Shown here: positions 9,254 to 17,135 of the stretch, in pieces
Layout of the letters: the number at the start of each line of letters is the position of its first letter
How positions within the stretch are numbered: the first letter of the stretch is position 1
From: Nocardiopsis sp. FIRDI 009
GTDB taxonomy: Bacteria > Actinomycetota > Actinomycetes > Streptosporangiales > Streptosporangiaceae
NCBI RefSeq assembly: GCF_003386285.1
Contig: NZ_QPNC01000009.1
Location: forward strand, 372,001 to 436,000
Direction of reading: 5' to 3'
DNA length: 64,000 nt
Notes under the pieces: model-generated
Databases searched by the model: none
What the model saw: the letters and a program-made list of their open reading frames with translations, nothing else
Told to the model about the DNA's origin: nothing
Translations under genes and position numbers: made by a program

Positions 9254-9486
9254 CGCTGCTCCCGCATGGCCAGGTAGCGGCGGGTCAGCGCGGCGAGTTC
9301 GTCGAACTCTCCTGGCTGGTGCTGCGTACGCGCGATCCTCGACAGGGCGTCCATGCCTTGGTGCTGCTGGGGCGTGTGGCGCTGTCGGCGGGGGAGCGGA
9401 GGCACCCCCGTGCGGTGGTGGAGCCCTCGGGGGCTCGTCAGTGGTTGTGTCAGCCTCGCCCAGATGCGGGCGATAGTGTTCCTCAT
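9250..9486 (-). CDS. Small basic hypothetical protein
   Basis: 78 residues, strongly basic and rich in Arg, His, Gln and Pro (IARIWARLTQPLTSPRG), ending in a predicted helix (FDELAALTRRYLAMREQR). No known domain recognised. First gene of a two-gene operon coupled by ATGA to the next gene, and divergent from the XRE-TPR gene across ~140 bp. Coding status rests on the coupling and on the supporting frame of its neighbour. Confidence 0.55.
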   Translation of the reverse strand: MRNTIARIWARLTQPLTSPRGLHHRTGVPPLPRRQRHTPQQHQGMDALSRIARTQHQPGEFDELAALTRRYLAMREQR

Positions 9487-9597
9487 GTCAGCGCTCCTGC
9501 GAAGCGTTGGCCGTGCCCCGGGGCGGTCCTACCCGTCGCCGGGGTCTGCTGGAAATGCCACTGTGCTTCGTGGAAACTGATTTCGGATCTGCCTGTC

Positions 9598-9618
9598 TGT
9601 AGGCCAGTTTGTAGGCCA
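9598..9618 (+). promoter_or_regulatory. Direct repeats at the XRE regulator start
   Basis: Two perfect copies of TGTAGGCCA (9598-9606 and 9610-9618), 12 bp apart, lie immediately upstream of the ATG at 9629, where no Shine-Dalgarno is visible. Spacing near one helical turn suits a tandem operator, perhaps for autoregulation and for control of the divergent pair. Confidence 0.4.
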
Positions 9619-9628
9619 CCATGGATGT

Positions 9629-10822
9629 ATGGCCCCCGAGACGTTCCCCCAGATGCTGAAGCGCCATCGCAAGGACCGTGGCTGGTCACAGCAGCGGCTT
9701 GCCGACGCGTTGTGCGAGGAGTCCGGTCGGGCCACGGTCGCACGTCAGGACGTCTACCGGTGGGAGTCCGGCCGTAGGGCACCGAAGTTCTGGCGCCCGT
9801 ATATCGCAGCGGTTCTCGGCGTCACTCTGGAAGAACTGGACCGCGCCATCGCGGCGTCGTCCGAACCCGTACCCAAGCTGGAAGATCTTCTTCCCGGCGA
9901 TGGCCCAGCCGTGGCGCTGCCGATGGGTGGCGGCCGTCGCGTCGGCAGGTCCACCGCTGACCAACTCATGGCCCGGGTGCACGCGCTCAGACTCGCTGAC
10001 GACGTCATCGCTGGGCAGGACCTCATCCGCCCCGCTCTCCGTGAGCTGGATGCCGCAGTCACGCTTCTGCGGGAGAGCACCCACACCGAAGCCGTGGGTA
10101 AGGCGCTTCGTGTGGCGGTGGGGGAACTCGCACAGATCGCCGGGTGGATCGCCTCAGACGCGGGACAGCACGACCAGGCGGAGCGGGTGTACCTCCTCGG
10201 GTTGTCCGCCGCTCGCGAGGCCGGAGACGCCACGCTTGCCGGACAGCTCGCGGGCTCGCTGGCCTACCAGTGGAGCAACATCGGTCGCGAATCCGAAGGC
10301 GTGGAGTTGGCGGAAGCGGCGCTGGCCGAGGCCGGACCTCACGCGCCCCCTCGTGCCCGTGCTCTGTTCTGGGACCGTGTCGCGTGGGCGCACACGAAAA
10401 CGGAGGACGTTCGTGCCGCGATGCGTGCTCTGGGAGAGGCTTCCGAGGCTCTGTCCCAACACGGAGGCGAGGACGAACCCACCTGGCTGTACTGGGTCGA
10501 CGCCGGGGAACTCCAGGTGATGGAGGCGCGGGCCTACACCGAGCTTCACCGCCCACTCCGCGCGGTTCCGTTGCTCAACGACGTCCTGTCGCGGTACGAC
10601 GCGACCCACAGTCGTGAACTGGCGTTGTACCTTTCCTGGCTCGCTGTTGCGTACGCAGACGCCAACGAGCCGGAGGAAGCCGCCAGCGTCGCGAGGCGGA
10701 TGCTGGATATCTCCGATGGTCTGGGGAGTGAGCGCACCAACGAACGCGCACGCGTAGTACGGGAGTCTCTCGCGCCGTTCCGGGACGTGCCCGAAGTCCG
10801 AGAGGTGCTTGGCGTCGCGTAG
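9629..10822 (+). CDS. XRE-family regulator with TPR-like sensor domain
   Basis: 397-residue transcriptional regulator. Residues ~5-70 form a Cro/C1-type helix-turn-helix (LKRHRKDRGWSQQRLADAL, then RQDVYRWESGRRAP). From ~residue 110 to the end the protein is all-helical with TPR-like pairs (LAGQLAGSLAYQWSNIG; ALYLSWLAVAYADANEPEEA), as in actinobacterial regulators that sense a peptide or protein partner. It has no enzymatic motif. It sits alone on the plus strand of the island, facing away from the small operon, so it could control island gene expression. Confidence 0.85.
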   Translation: MAPETFPQMLKRHRKDRGWSQQRLADALCEESGRATVARQDVYRWESGRRAPKFWRPYIAAVLGVTLEELDRAIAASSEPVPKLEDLLPGDGPAVALPMGGGRRVGRSTADQLMARVHALRLADDVIAGQDLIRPALRELDAAVTLLRESTHTEAVGKALRVAVGELAQIAGWIASDAGQHDQAERVYLLGLSAAREAGDATLAGQLAGSLAYQWSNIGRESEGVELAEAALAEAGPHAPPRARALFWDRVAWAHTKTEDVRAAMRALGEASEALSQHGGEDEPTWLYWVDAGELQVMEARAYTELHRPLRAVPLLNDVLSRYDATHSRELALYLSWLAVAYADANEPEEAASVARRMLDISDGLGSERTNERARVVRESLAPFRDVPEVREVLGVA

Positions 10823-10890
10823 AGCGGAGTCTCTCCGATGCCGAGGACGGGCCATGTCAGCGTGCACGGGAGGGGCGCGAGTGACATGAC

Positions 10891-10906
10891 ACCTGGTCAA
10901 TCAGGT
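10891..10906. repeat. Short inverted repeat between XRE gene and HNH gene
   Basis: ACCTG (10891-10895) and CAGGT (10902-10906) form a small palindrome in the 282-bp region between the convergent XRE and HNH genes. The stem is too short to be a confident terminator. Nothing else is recognisable in this stretch. Confidence 0.25.
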
Positions 10907-11104
10907 GGTCGATCAGGGGATCCGTGGGGTGGTCCGTTTGAGCGACCGGGTCATGCGTATGTCTTCACCCGGGTCAGACGAGGTTCTACCCCGGTCAGTA
11001 CCCCACCCGACATGTGAGGTCTTCGCCATACATTCCTGGGAAGGGCGGGGTGGGTAGGCGTGAATAACATACTCAAGTGTGGGTCACGGTTCAGTCGGTT
11101 ATCA

Positions 11105-11992
11105 TCACGGCGACCTGTACCACCTCCTGTACCTGTCGCTGGTATCCGAGTGAGAGTCCGATTTATTTTGATTGCAGGGCTTGCAGAGTAGTTGAATATT
11201 ACTGAGATCGTTCAATCCGTAATTCGCGAGTGGAACGATATGATCAAACTGCTCGTTGGGTAGTGCGTCCAACAGTCCAGAAACGTCCAACCCGCAGAAC
11301 GCGCAGCGTCCGTACTCGCGAAAGTACACTGCTCTCTTGACCCACCTCGGTATGCTTTTTCTTTTCAGTGAGCCTCTTTTGGTGAATATCTCTTTAATCT
11401 CAACCTCCTGCATTTCAAGGTTTCTGCTTATTTCTTCGATATGCATGGAAAAGTAACTGTTGAGGCCGCGCATGGTCACACGATCTCTGAAGATGACGTG
11501 GAACACCTCGTCAGCCATCCTGGAGAGCAAGTCTTCGTAGGCATAGCTGTCTCTAAGGTCTTCGACAAAGTAGTCGTAGCATGCGTTGGCTACTTTTGCT
11601 GACTCCTGCCAAGTGGTCATATTTCGGGCAACTCTAACAACTTTTCCGTCTGGAGGTGGAACTTCAAATGGGGTGTGTTCGATTCCGTATCCCTGAAGTG
11701 CTAGATCAATAGGAAGATACCTCTTTGGTTGAAAGCCGTTTTCTGGGTCGTAGATTGTCACGTATGGACCGTCGGTGTCACTTAGAAAAATTTCGTCTGC
11801 CACCACTTTTGCTAGCTTGTGAACCAGGGTATCTTTTTGCCATGGTGGGATCATTTGCAAGATACCTTCGTTGACATGGAAGTCTTCCATGTCAATTGCG
11901 GTGGAGGAGCCCCGTGCGAACCTTGTTAGAGTGTCTGCGATTTTGTATGTTCGGAAGTATTTATGGTTAATCCATTCTGGGTCATTTTCCAT
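11105..11992 (-). CDS. HNH endonuclease, AT-rich island cargo
   Basis: 295-residue protein. The C-terminal ~70 residues are an HNH nuclease domain: a zinc-type CAFCG, then FDHIVPLANYGLNDLSNIQL with the catalytic DH, then LCKPCNQNKSD, giving CxxC...CxxC metal ligands. The N-terminal ~215 residues match no family I know; they include hydrophilic helices (KVVADEIFLSDTDGPYVTIY). Base composition and codon use are far more AT-rich than every other gene in the window, showing recent acquisition from a low-GC source. ATG with AGGA 5 nt upstream. Possible defence or homing-type nuclease. It is not next to a methylase, so it is not an ordinary restriction system. Confidence 0.88.
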   Translation of the reverse strand: MENDPEWINHKYFRTYKIADTLTRFARGSSTAIDMEDFHVNEGILQMIPPWQKDTLVHKLAKVVADEIFLSDTDGPYVTIYDPENGFQPKRYLPIDLALQGYGIEHTPFEVPPPDGKVVRVARNMTTWQESAKVANACYDYFVEDLRDSYAYEDLLSRMADEVFHVIFRDRVTMRGLNSYFSMHIEEISRNLEMQEVEIKEIFTKRGSLKRKSIPRWVKRAVYFREYGRCAFCGLDVSGLLDALPNEQFDHIVPLANYGLNDLSNIQLLCKPCNQNKSDSHSDTSDRYRRWYRSP

Positions 11993-12031
11993 TATGTTCC
12001 TGTGGTGTTAGTTTAAGTGGAAGGCTTCGGA

Positions 12032-12060
12032 GTTATATCTGGGCTGTTTGGTGGGGTGAA
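12032..12060 (-). promoter_or_regulatory. Putative promoter of the HNH gene
   Basis: On the minus strand TTCACC (12060-12055) and TATAAC (12037-12032) are 17 bp apart, a good sigma-70-like spacing, ending 40 nt before the HNH start. Such an AT-rich -10 is rare in this genome and fits the foreign composition of the gene. Confidence 0.4.
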
Positions 12061-12073
12061 GGTGGGGTTGGGA

Positions 12074-12097
12074 GAGGAGCACCCGTGGGTGCCCCTC
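12074..12097. terminator. Hairpin near the right end of the island
   Basis: Stem GAGGAGCACCC/GGGTGCCCCTC with one A-C mismatch and a 2-nt centre. It lies between the HNH promoter and the right attachment repeat and may insulate the island from outside transcription. No T-run. Confidence 0.35.
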
Positions 12098-12197
12098 GGT
12101 GACCGTTCCCGTCGTCTGGTGGCCGGAACGTGACTTCTGGCCAGGGATTTCTTGTTGCTCGGCGACCTCCGGTGACCCCTGGTGGCCACGCCGTGCG

Positions 12198-12248
12198 TGA
12201 CTGGGGGTCAAGGGGTCGTGGGTTCAAATCCCGCCGTCCCGACAGAGA
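12198..12248 (+). repeat. attR-like core: partial tRNA-Pro copy
   Basis: Perfect 51-bp duplicate of 7111-7161 containing the anticodon arm, T-arm and 3' acceptor strand of tRNA-Pro, but lacking the 5' half. It is thus a tRNA fragment, not a gene, and marks the distal end of the island. Confidence 0.88.
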
Positions 12249-12252
12249 CCGG

Positions 12253-12276
12253 GGGGTCCACCGAAGGGTGGGCCCC
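12253..12276 (-). terminator. Terminator of the DHA2 transporter gene
   Basis: Hairpin GGGG T CCACC / GGTGG G CCCC directly beyond the transporter stop codon on the minus strand, 4-nt loop with one mismatch. Confidence 0.5.
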
Positions 12277-12277
12277 G

Positions 12278-13840
12278 TCACGTTTCCGATTCGCCCCCCG
12301 AGGGGCGGGGTCGCGGAGCCGCGCCCTCGGCGCCCTTCTGACGCAGGCCGGTCAGGGCGATCACGGCCAGGGCGACGGTGATGGCGCCGCACGTGTACCC
12401 CACGGTGGCGAAGGCCGTTCCGAAAGCGGCGCTGGCCGCGGTGGCCACCTGTCCGGCGACCTCGGGCGGCAGTGCCCCGGCCGTCTCCCGGGCGGCGTCG
12501 ACCCCCTCCCGCGCCGCGGCCAGGGTATCGTCGGACAGGCCCTCCGGGAGCAGGTCCGGCAGGCGCAGCCGGTACACCGCGGTCGCCAGGCTGCCCATGA
12601 CCGCGATACCGAGCGCCACGCCCAGCTCCCCACTGGTCTCCGACAGGGCCGCCGCCGATCCGGCGCGCTCCTCGGGCGCCGACGCCACCACCAGGTCCGT
12701 GGTCAGCACCGTCGTCGGACTGAGGCCGAGCACGGCGAGCGTGCCGCCCGCCACCAGGACCCACAGCGGGTCCCCCGGGCCGACCTGGGCCAGAACCAGG
12801 TAGCCGACCAGGGAGAGCGCCGCGCCGCCGACGATCACCGTCGACGCCCCCCAGCGGGCGGACAGGCCGGGCGCGGTGAGCGAACCGGCGATCGCGGACA
12901 GCGCGATGGGCGCGGTCAGCAGGCCCGCCCGCAGCGGGGAGAGCCCGGCGGCGGACTGGAGGAACTGCGGGATCAGGAAGTTCGCCGACGTCACCGTGAA
13001 GACCCCGACGACGAGCAGGGCCAGTGCGGCGCGGAAGGCGCGGGAGCGGAAGAGGGCGGGGTCGATCAGCGGCGTCGTGAGGGTGCGCTGCCGGCGGATG
13101 AGGGTGGTGCCCAGGACGAGTCCCGAGAGCAGGGCGGTCACGTCGAGGGTGTCTGGCCCGGAGTCGACCAGTTCCTTGAGGCCGTACACCAGGCTGAGCA
13201 CGGCGGCGATCGACAGGAGCACGCTCACGGCGTCGATCCGGGCGGGGGAGGGGTCGCGGCTCTCCGGCAGCAGGAGGGGGCCGAGCAGCACCACGACCGC
13301 CATGACGGGCACGGCCACGACGAACACCGAGCCCCACCAGAACGCCTCCAGCAGGGTGCCCCCGATGAGCGGGCCCAGGGCGACGCCGACGGAAAAGGTC
13401 GTCATCCACACCGCGACCGCGGTCGTGCGCTGGCGTTCGTCTCGGAACATCGTGCGGATGAGCGCGAGTGTGGACGGCATCAGCGTGGCTCCTGCGGCGC
13501 CGAGGAGGGCGCGCGCCGCGATGAGTGACAGGGGGCTGTGCGCTGACGCCGCCCACAGCGAGGTGACGGCGAAGGCGGTCGAGCCGATCAGCAGCAGCCG
13601 TCTGCGTCCGACGCGGTCGCCAACCGAACCCATGGTGACGAGAAGTCCGGCGATCATGAAGCCGTAGACGTCCATCGCCCACAGCCACTGGGTCGGTGTC
13701 GGTCCGAGGTCGGCGGCGATGTGCGGCGCGGCCAGGAACAGGACGCTCGCGTCGATGGCCAACACGAACAACGGCAGCGCGAGCAGGCCCAGCCCGAGCC
13801 ACTGACGTCGGCCCGCGCGTGCCGGTACCTCCGTGACCAT
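12278..13840 (-). CDS. MFS drug efflux transporter, DHA2 (14-TM) family
   Basis: 520-residue inner-membrane proton antiporter of the QacA/EmrB-like DHA2 family, predicted to expel hydrophobic or cationic toxicants. Motif A GSVGDRVGRRRLLL between TM2 and TM3 and motif C-like VGVALGPLIGGTLLE in TM5 are clear, and the hydrophobic profile supports ~14 spans. The N-terminus contains the typical LDASVLFLAAP-like stretch (AIDASVLFLAAPHIAADLGP) of this family. A TetR gene is divergent across 74 bp with a palindrome between, the usual repressor-pump pair. The ATG at 13838-13840 gives a standard N-terminus. Confidence 0.92.
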   Translation of the reverse strand: MVTEVPARAGRRQWLGLGLLALPLFVLAIDASVLFLAAPHIAADLGPTPTQWLWAMDVYGFMIAGLLVTMGSVGDRVGRRRLLLIGSTAFAVTSLWAASAHSPLSLIAARALLGAAGATLMPSTLALIRTMFRDERQRTTAVAVWMTTFSVGVALGPLIGGTLLEAFWWGSVFVVAVPVMAVVVLLGPLLLPESRDPSPARIDAVSVLLSIAAVLSLVYGLKELVDSGPDTLDVTALLSGLVLGTTLIRRQRTLTTPLIDPALFRSRAFRAALALLVVGVFTVTSANFLIPQFLQSAAGLSPLRAGLLTAPIALSAIAGSLTAPGLSARWGASTVIVGGAALSLVGYLVLAQVGPGDPLWVLVAGGTLAVLGLSPTTVLTTDLVVASAPEERAGSAAALSETSGELGVALGIAVMGSLATAVYRLRLPDLLPEGLSDDTLAAAREGVDAARETAGALPPEVAGQVATAASAAFGTAFATVGYTCGAITVALAVIALTGLRQKGAEGAAPRPRPSGGESET

Positions 13841-13863
13841 GCTTGTTCTCCGTCCTTAGTTTA

Positions 13864-13888
13864 GATACGATACGGATCGAATTGAATC
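13864..13888. promoter_or_regulatory. Imperfect palindrome between efflux pump and TetR gene
   Basis: A 25-bp AT-rich dyad with half-sites GATACGATACG and CGAATTGAATC (partially complementary, pattern GATnCnATnCG) in the divergent intergenic space. Likely TetR operator overlapping both promoters. Confidence 0.55.
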
Positions 13889-13914
13889 TTAGGTAGGAAG
13901 GAACGGGAGCGTCA

Positions 13915-14577
13915 ATGGGTCAGCGCTCCGTCGCGGGCGGACGGCCTCGCGACACGCACATCGACACGGCGGTGCTGGACACGGTCTCCGCCCTCCTGGA
14001 GGAGGACGGTTACCGCGGCCTGGCGATCGAGAAGGTGGCGCGCAGGGCGGGGGTGAGCAAGGCGGCCGTCTACCGGCGTTGGCCCAACCGGCAGCTGCTC
14101 GTCCTCGCCGAACTGGAGCGGCGGATGGGCGAGGTCGAACCGCCGCGCACCGGGTGCACGCTGTGCGACCTGGACGAGGCGCTGGCCCTCTTCGCGCGCA
14201 CCTTCCGGTGCATGGGGCCGGAGTTCTTCGGTCCGCTGCTCGCCGACTGCTCAGGGGACGAGGAGCTGCACCGTCGGTTCATGGACACGCTCTTCACCCC
14301 GCCCCGGGCCGCCGTGCGCGACACCCTGGAACGGGCGCGCGAGCGCGGGGACCTGCGCGACGACGTCGACCTCACCCTGGCGGTCGACACCCTGGCCTCC
14401 CTGGTCCACTACCGTCTGCTCTTCGGTCACGCCCCCGTGGAGGGGCGGGAGACCGCCCGGGCGGTGACGACCCTGCTGCGCGGTCTGGCGCGCGACTTCG
14501 CCGCCCTGGAGGCCGAGGCGGCCGGACACTCCGAGGGCGCGCACGGTGAGGGCGGTTCCGGTTCGGGGCCCCGGTGA
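13915..14577 (+). CDS. TetR/AcrR family repressor
   Basis: 220 residues. The N-terminal HTH is typical: LAIEKVARRAGVSKAAVYRRW at ~38-58. The C-terminal ligand domain contains a TetR_C-like segment (FGPLLADCSGDEELHRRF; RAAVRDTLERARERGDL). Probably represses the divergent DHA2 pump until an inducer binds. The start at 13915 is preceded by GGGAG. The last ~15 residues are a Gly/Ser-rich tail. Confidence 0.9.
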   Translation: MGQRSVAGGRPRDTHIDTAVLDTVSALLEEDGYRGLAIEKVARRAGVSKAAVYRRWPNRQLLVLAELERRMGEVEPPRTGCTLCDLDEALALFARTFRCMGPEFFGPLLADCSGDEELHRRFMDTLFTPPRAAVRDTLERARERGDLRDDVDLTLAVDTLASLVHYRLLFGHAPVEGRETARAVTTLLRGLARDFAALEAEAAGHSEGAHGEGGSGSGPR

Positions 14578-14600
14578 TCGCAGATCCCACTCCGCTCGGA

Positions 14601-14640
14601 GGGCGAACCCGGCCACCGGGTTCGGTAGTCGGGTTCGCCC
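14601..14640 (+). terminator. Terminator after the TetR gene
   Basis: 11-bp perfect stem GGGCGAACCCG/CGGGTTCGCCC starting 23 nt after the TetR stop; an alternative inner pairing exists. No T-run. Confidence 0.6.
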
Positions 14641-14885
14641 CACGCGGCCCGTCTCCGTATGCTGCGGGGAACACCGGACGCCGAGGCGCCCCTCCCGTCG
14701 CGCCGTGTCTGCGCGGGTATTCCCGGCATTAGGCATATTGGGTCAATTTCTCGTATCGTCTTCGTAGTACCCCTCGCCCCACAGGCACCATTCCGCGAGC
14801 CTCCGTGCGCGGAGGGCGACGGTTCCGGCCCCCGACCTCCTCACCGACGCACGGGCTCGCCAGCGGTACCACTCATGGAGCTGAC
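14641..14885 (+). other. Leader region of the secreted coiled-coil protein gene
   Basis: No gene seen. A relatively AT-rich stretch around 14728-14765 (TTAGGCATATTGGG, then TCGTATCGTCTTCG) could hold the promoter, leaving a leader of about 120 nt. I looked for the c-di-AMP (ydaO) riboswitch that precedes many actinobacterial cell-wall hydrolase genes and did not find its conserved blocks. Confidence 0.35.
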
Positions 14886-15872
14886 ATGACTCGCAACCTC
14901 GGATCCCCCTCCTCGCGGCCCCGGCGCCGCCGTGGAGCCCGTGTCCGACTCGGCGTCGCCGCCGTGTGCGCGGCCGCCGTCGTCACCGTCCCCCAGGCCG
15001 CCCACGCGGACCCCGAGGGCCTGGACATCGACGAGCTCAACGCCCGGGCCGAGGAGCTGGAGGAGACCTACGACGGTGAGCTCCTCCAGTTCAACGAGAT
15101 CGAGGAGCGGGCCGAGCAGGCGCAGCAGGACCTGGAGGAGGTCGAGGAGCAGCTGGACCGGTCGCGCTCCGGGGTGGCCCAGATCGCGGCCAGCCAGTAC
15201 ATGAGCACCGGGTTCGACCCCACCCTGGACGTCGTCTTCGGCAGCGACCCCGAGGACTTCTTCACCGACGTGGCCATGGTCGAGCAGGTCGGCCGCAGCC
15301 AGGCCGAGCAGATCTCCGGCCTGGTGGAGCTCAGGGAGGAACGGGAGGAGATCGCCAGGGAGGCCGAGGAGGAGCTCGCCGAGGCCCGGGAGCTGATCGA
15401 GGACCTGGAGGAACAGCGCGACGAGGTCGAGGCCCTCATCGAGGAGTACGAGGCCGCGCAGGTTCCCGAGGAACCGGCGACCCCCGCCACCGGCACCATC
15501 CCCGCCAGCGTGCGCGGCTGGGGCTTCGACGGAGCCACCCCGCGCATGGCGGCCATCCGCGACGAGATCATCCTCAACGTGGGCGTCCCCTACGAGGTGG
15601 GGTGCGCCCGCAACAGCAACGACGACCACGGGACCGGTCAGGCCTGCGACTTCATGGTCGCCGCCATCGGCACCTACCCCTCCGGCGGGAACCGGAGCAC
15701 GGGCAACGCGATCGCCCAGTACGCGATCGACAACGTCGACCGCCTCGGCGTGAAGTACGTCATCTGGGAGCAGCGGATCTGGCACGCCCAGAACCGCCAG
15801 TGGGTCGGGATGAACGACCGCGGCAGCGTCACGGAGAACCACTACGACCACGTGCACATCTCGTCGTACTGA
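14886..15872 (+). CDS. Secreted coiled-coil protein with ARB_07466-like C-terminal domain
   Basis: 328 residues. A basic N-region (SRPRRRRGARVR) and a hydrophobic core lead to a signal-peptidase site after PQAAHA. Residues ~45-205 are an almost continuous acidic coiled coil (EIEERAEQAQQDLEEVEEQL), as in actinobacterial RipA-like wall proteins. The C-terminal ~110 residues (VPYEVGCARNSNDDHGTGQA, then CDFMV and NHYDHVHIS) match the ARB_07466-like domain, related to LAS/M15-type peptidases by its conserved His/Asp. Likely an extracellular peptidoglycan-associated protein. The ATG is chosen so that the signal peptide is N-terminal. Confidence 0.85.
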   Translation: MTRNLGSPSSRPRRRRGARVRLGVAAVCAAAVVTVPQAAHADPEGLDIDELNARAEELEETYDGELLQFNEIEERAEQAQQDLEEVEEQLDRSRSGVAQIAASQYMSTGFDPTLDVVFGSDPEDFFTDVAMVEQVGRSQAEQISGLVELREEREEIAREAEEELAEARELIEDLEEQRDEVEALIEEYEAAQVPEEPATPATGTIPASVRGWGFDGATPRMAAIRDEIILNVGVPYEVGCARNSNDDHGTGQACDFMVAAIGTYPSGGNRSTGNAIAQYAIDNVDRLGVKYVIWEQRIWHAQNRQWVGMNDRGSVTENHYDHVHISSY

Positions 15873-15997
15873 CACCGGCCGGCACGGGCCCGGGTGTGGT
15901 CCGCCGGGAGTCGGGTAGCGCTGTCTACGAGGGCCGTTCCCGCGGACACGGACGCGCCCGCGGCACAGCACACGCGGCCCCGCGAGGGGGACCCGCC

Positions 15998-16660
15998 ATG
16001 GCCGAGCACGAAGTGGCCGTGGAGACGGCCGGTGTGTCACTCAACGGAAACCTGACCATCCCCGACGACCCCGTCGGCGTGGTGGTCTTCGCCCACGGCA
16101 GCGGGAGTTCACGGCACAGCCCCCGGAACCGGATGGTGGCCTCCGTCCTCCAGGACGGCGGGTTCGCCACCCTGCTGTTCGATCTGCTGACCGAGGACGA
16201 GGAACGGATCGACCGCGTCACCGCCGAGCAGCGCTTCGACATCGACCTGCTGACGGGACGGCTGTCCGGCGCGGTGGCCTGGCTCGGCGGCCGCGAGGAC
16301 ACCCGGACGCTGCCGGTGGGGCTGTTCGGGGCGAGCACGGGGGCGGCCGCCGCGCTGCGGAGCGCCGCCGACCACCCAGACCTGGTCGGATCGGTCGTGT
16401 CCCGGGGAGGCCGCCCCGACCTCGCGGGGGCTGCGCTCACCCGCGTGCGCGCACCGGTCCTGCTCATCGTCGGGGGAGCGGACCACCAGGTGCTGGCGCT
16501 CAACGAGGATGCCGCCCGGCGGCTCGGCGGGCCGCACGAGGTCCACGTCGTCCCGCACGCCACGCACCTGTTCGAGGAGCCCGGAGCGCTCGACCGGGTG
16601 GCCGAAGCGGCTGCGGACTGGTTCGCGCGGACCCTGCGCGCCGAGAGGGGAGCGGCCTGA
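15998..16660 (+). CDS. Alpha/beta hydrolase (dienelactone hydrolase-like)
   Basis: 220-residue cytosolic hydrolase. The oxyanion-side motif FAHGSGSSRHSPRN, nucleophile elbow GASTGAAAA (Ser), acid region VGGADHQVL and catalytic His in PHATHLFEEPG are all in canonical order. Close in pattern to the phosphoribosyltransferase-linked dienelactone hydrolase-like family; natural substrate unknown. ATG 15998 with GAGGGGG upstream. It ends ~90 nt before the second tRNA-Pro. Confidence 0.87.
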   Translation: MAEHEVAVETAGVSLNGNLTIPDDPVGVVVFAHGSGSSRHSPRNRMVASVLQDGGFATLLFDLLTEDEERIDRVTAEQRFDIDLLTGRLSGAVAWLGGREDTRTLPVGLFGASTGAAAALRSAADHPDLVGSVVSRGGRPDLAGAALTRVRAPVLLIVGGADHQVLALNEDAARRLGGPHEVHVVPHATHLFEEPGALDRVAEAAADWFARTLRAERGAA

Positions 16661-16682
16661 GTCCACACCACGCGCGGACGGT

Positions 16683-16727
16683 CCGAGCGCCCCCGGGAAT
16701 GCGATAGGGTTTCACCTGTTGGCGGCG
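16683..16727 (+). promoter_or_regulatory. Putative tRNA-Pro promoter, copy 2
   Basis: Same conserved block as upstream of copy 1: CGAGCGC, then TAGGGT as -10-like hexamer at 16705-16710, then TTTCACCTGTTGGCGGCG. Upstream identity shows the two tRNA genes arose by duplication including the promoter. Confidence 0.5.
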
Positions 16728-16753
16728 TCGGGAACGGCGCCGGGCCAGCGGCA

Positions 16754-16827
16754 CGGGACGTAGCGCAGTTTGGCAGCGCACTTGACTGGGGGTCAAGGGG
16801 TCGTGGGTTCAAATCCCGCCGTCCCGA
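16754..16827 (+). tRNA. tRNA-Pro (anticodon GGG), second copy
   Basis: 74-nt cloverleaf identical to the first copy except TA instead of TG after the acceptor stem and GGCA instead of GGTA in the D-loop. Anticodon loop CTGGGGG. No encoded CCA. Followed at once by an integrase remnant, so this copy has also served as an attachment site. Confidence 0.96.
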
Positions 16828-16831
16828 CAGA
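16783..16831 (+). repeat. Third copy of the tRNA-Pro attachment core
   Basis: 49 bp identical to 7111-7159 and 12198-12246, in direct orientation. The segment 12249-16782 is thus also bracketed by att-like repeats. Confidence 0.8.
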
Positions 16832-16833
16832 TG

Positions 16834-16863
16834 AGGGGCGTTCACGCAGGTGAGCGTCCCTTT
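16834..16863 (+). terminator. Terminator after tRNA-Pro copy 2
   Basis: Hairpin AGGGGCGTTCAC / GTGAGCGTCCCT with a G-U pair and 4-nt loop, followed by TTT, seven nt after the tRNA. Confidence 0.6.
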
Positions 16864-17135
16864 CGCATGCGATGGGGCGGGCGCCTGTGGGGTCGCGTTC
16901 CACATTCGTTCCGCACGAATCCGAAAAACCGTGCCCCTTCACGCCGTCTGGCCAGGCGCGCCACGGCCTTCTTCCGGCCGGTGTCGATCACGTCGGCCTG
17001 GGCGGCGGCAGCGAGCGAGACCGCGGTGTGGCGGAGCTTGTGCGGTGTCAGGCCCATCCCGTCGAGCCCGATCTCCTTGGCCGCCCCGTCGAACTCACGC
17101 GACCGCAGGTTGGCCGCACCGGTGCGCGGGCTCAG
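16842..17135 (-). pseudogene. Integrase remnant (C-terminal fragment)
   Basis: Fragment of a second tyrosine recombinase. Residues reading RTGAANLRSREFDGAAKEIG and LTPHKLRHTAVSLAAAAQAD match the segment around the catalytic His-x-x-Arg, but the later LGH and nucleophile-Tyr motifs are missing. The rest (ARFFGFVRNECGTR) looks frame-shifted or fused after an internal deletion. No start codon or N-terminal domain. It sits next to tRNA-Pro copy 2 in the same arrangement as int at copy 1 and abuts the next gene's stop, indicating an old element lost by deletion. Confidence 0.7.

Noticed and set aside
12008..12211. 67-codon minus frame at the right end of the island
   Set aside because: Covers the HNH promoter, a hairpin and the att repeat; His/Pro/Gln-rich product; no ribosome site.
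12198..12248. A third tRNA-Pro gene
   Set aside because: Lacks the acceptor 5' strand and the D-arm; it is only the duplicated 3' attachment half.
14641..14885. c-di-AMP (ydaO) riboswitch before the secreted coiled-coil gene
   Set aside because: Expected in front of some actinobacterial wall hydrolases, but the conserved blocks are not present.
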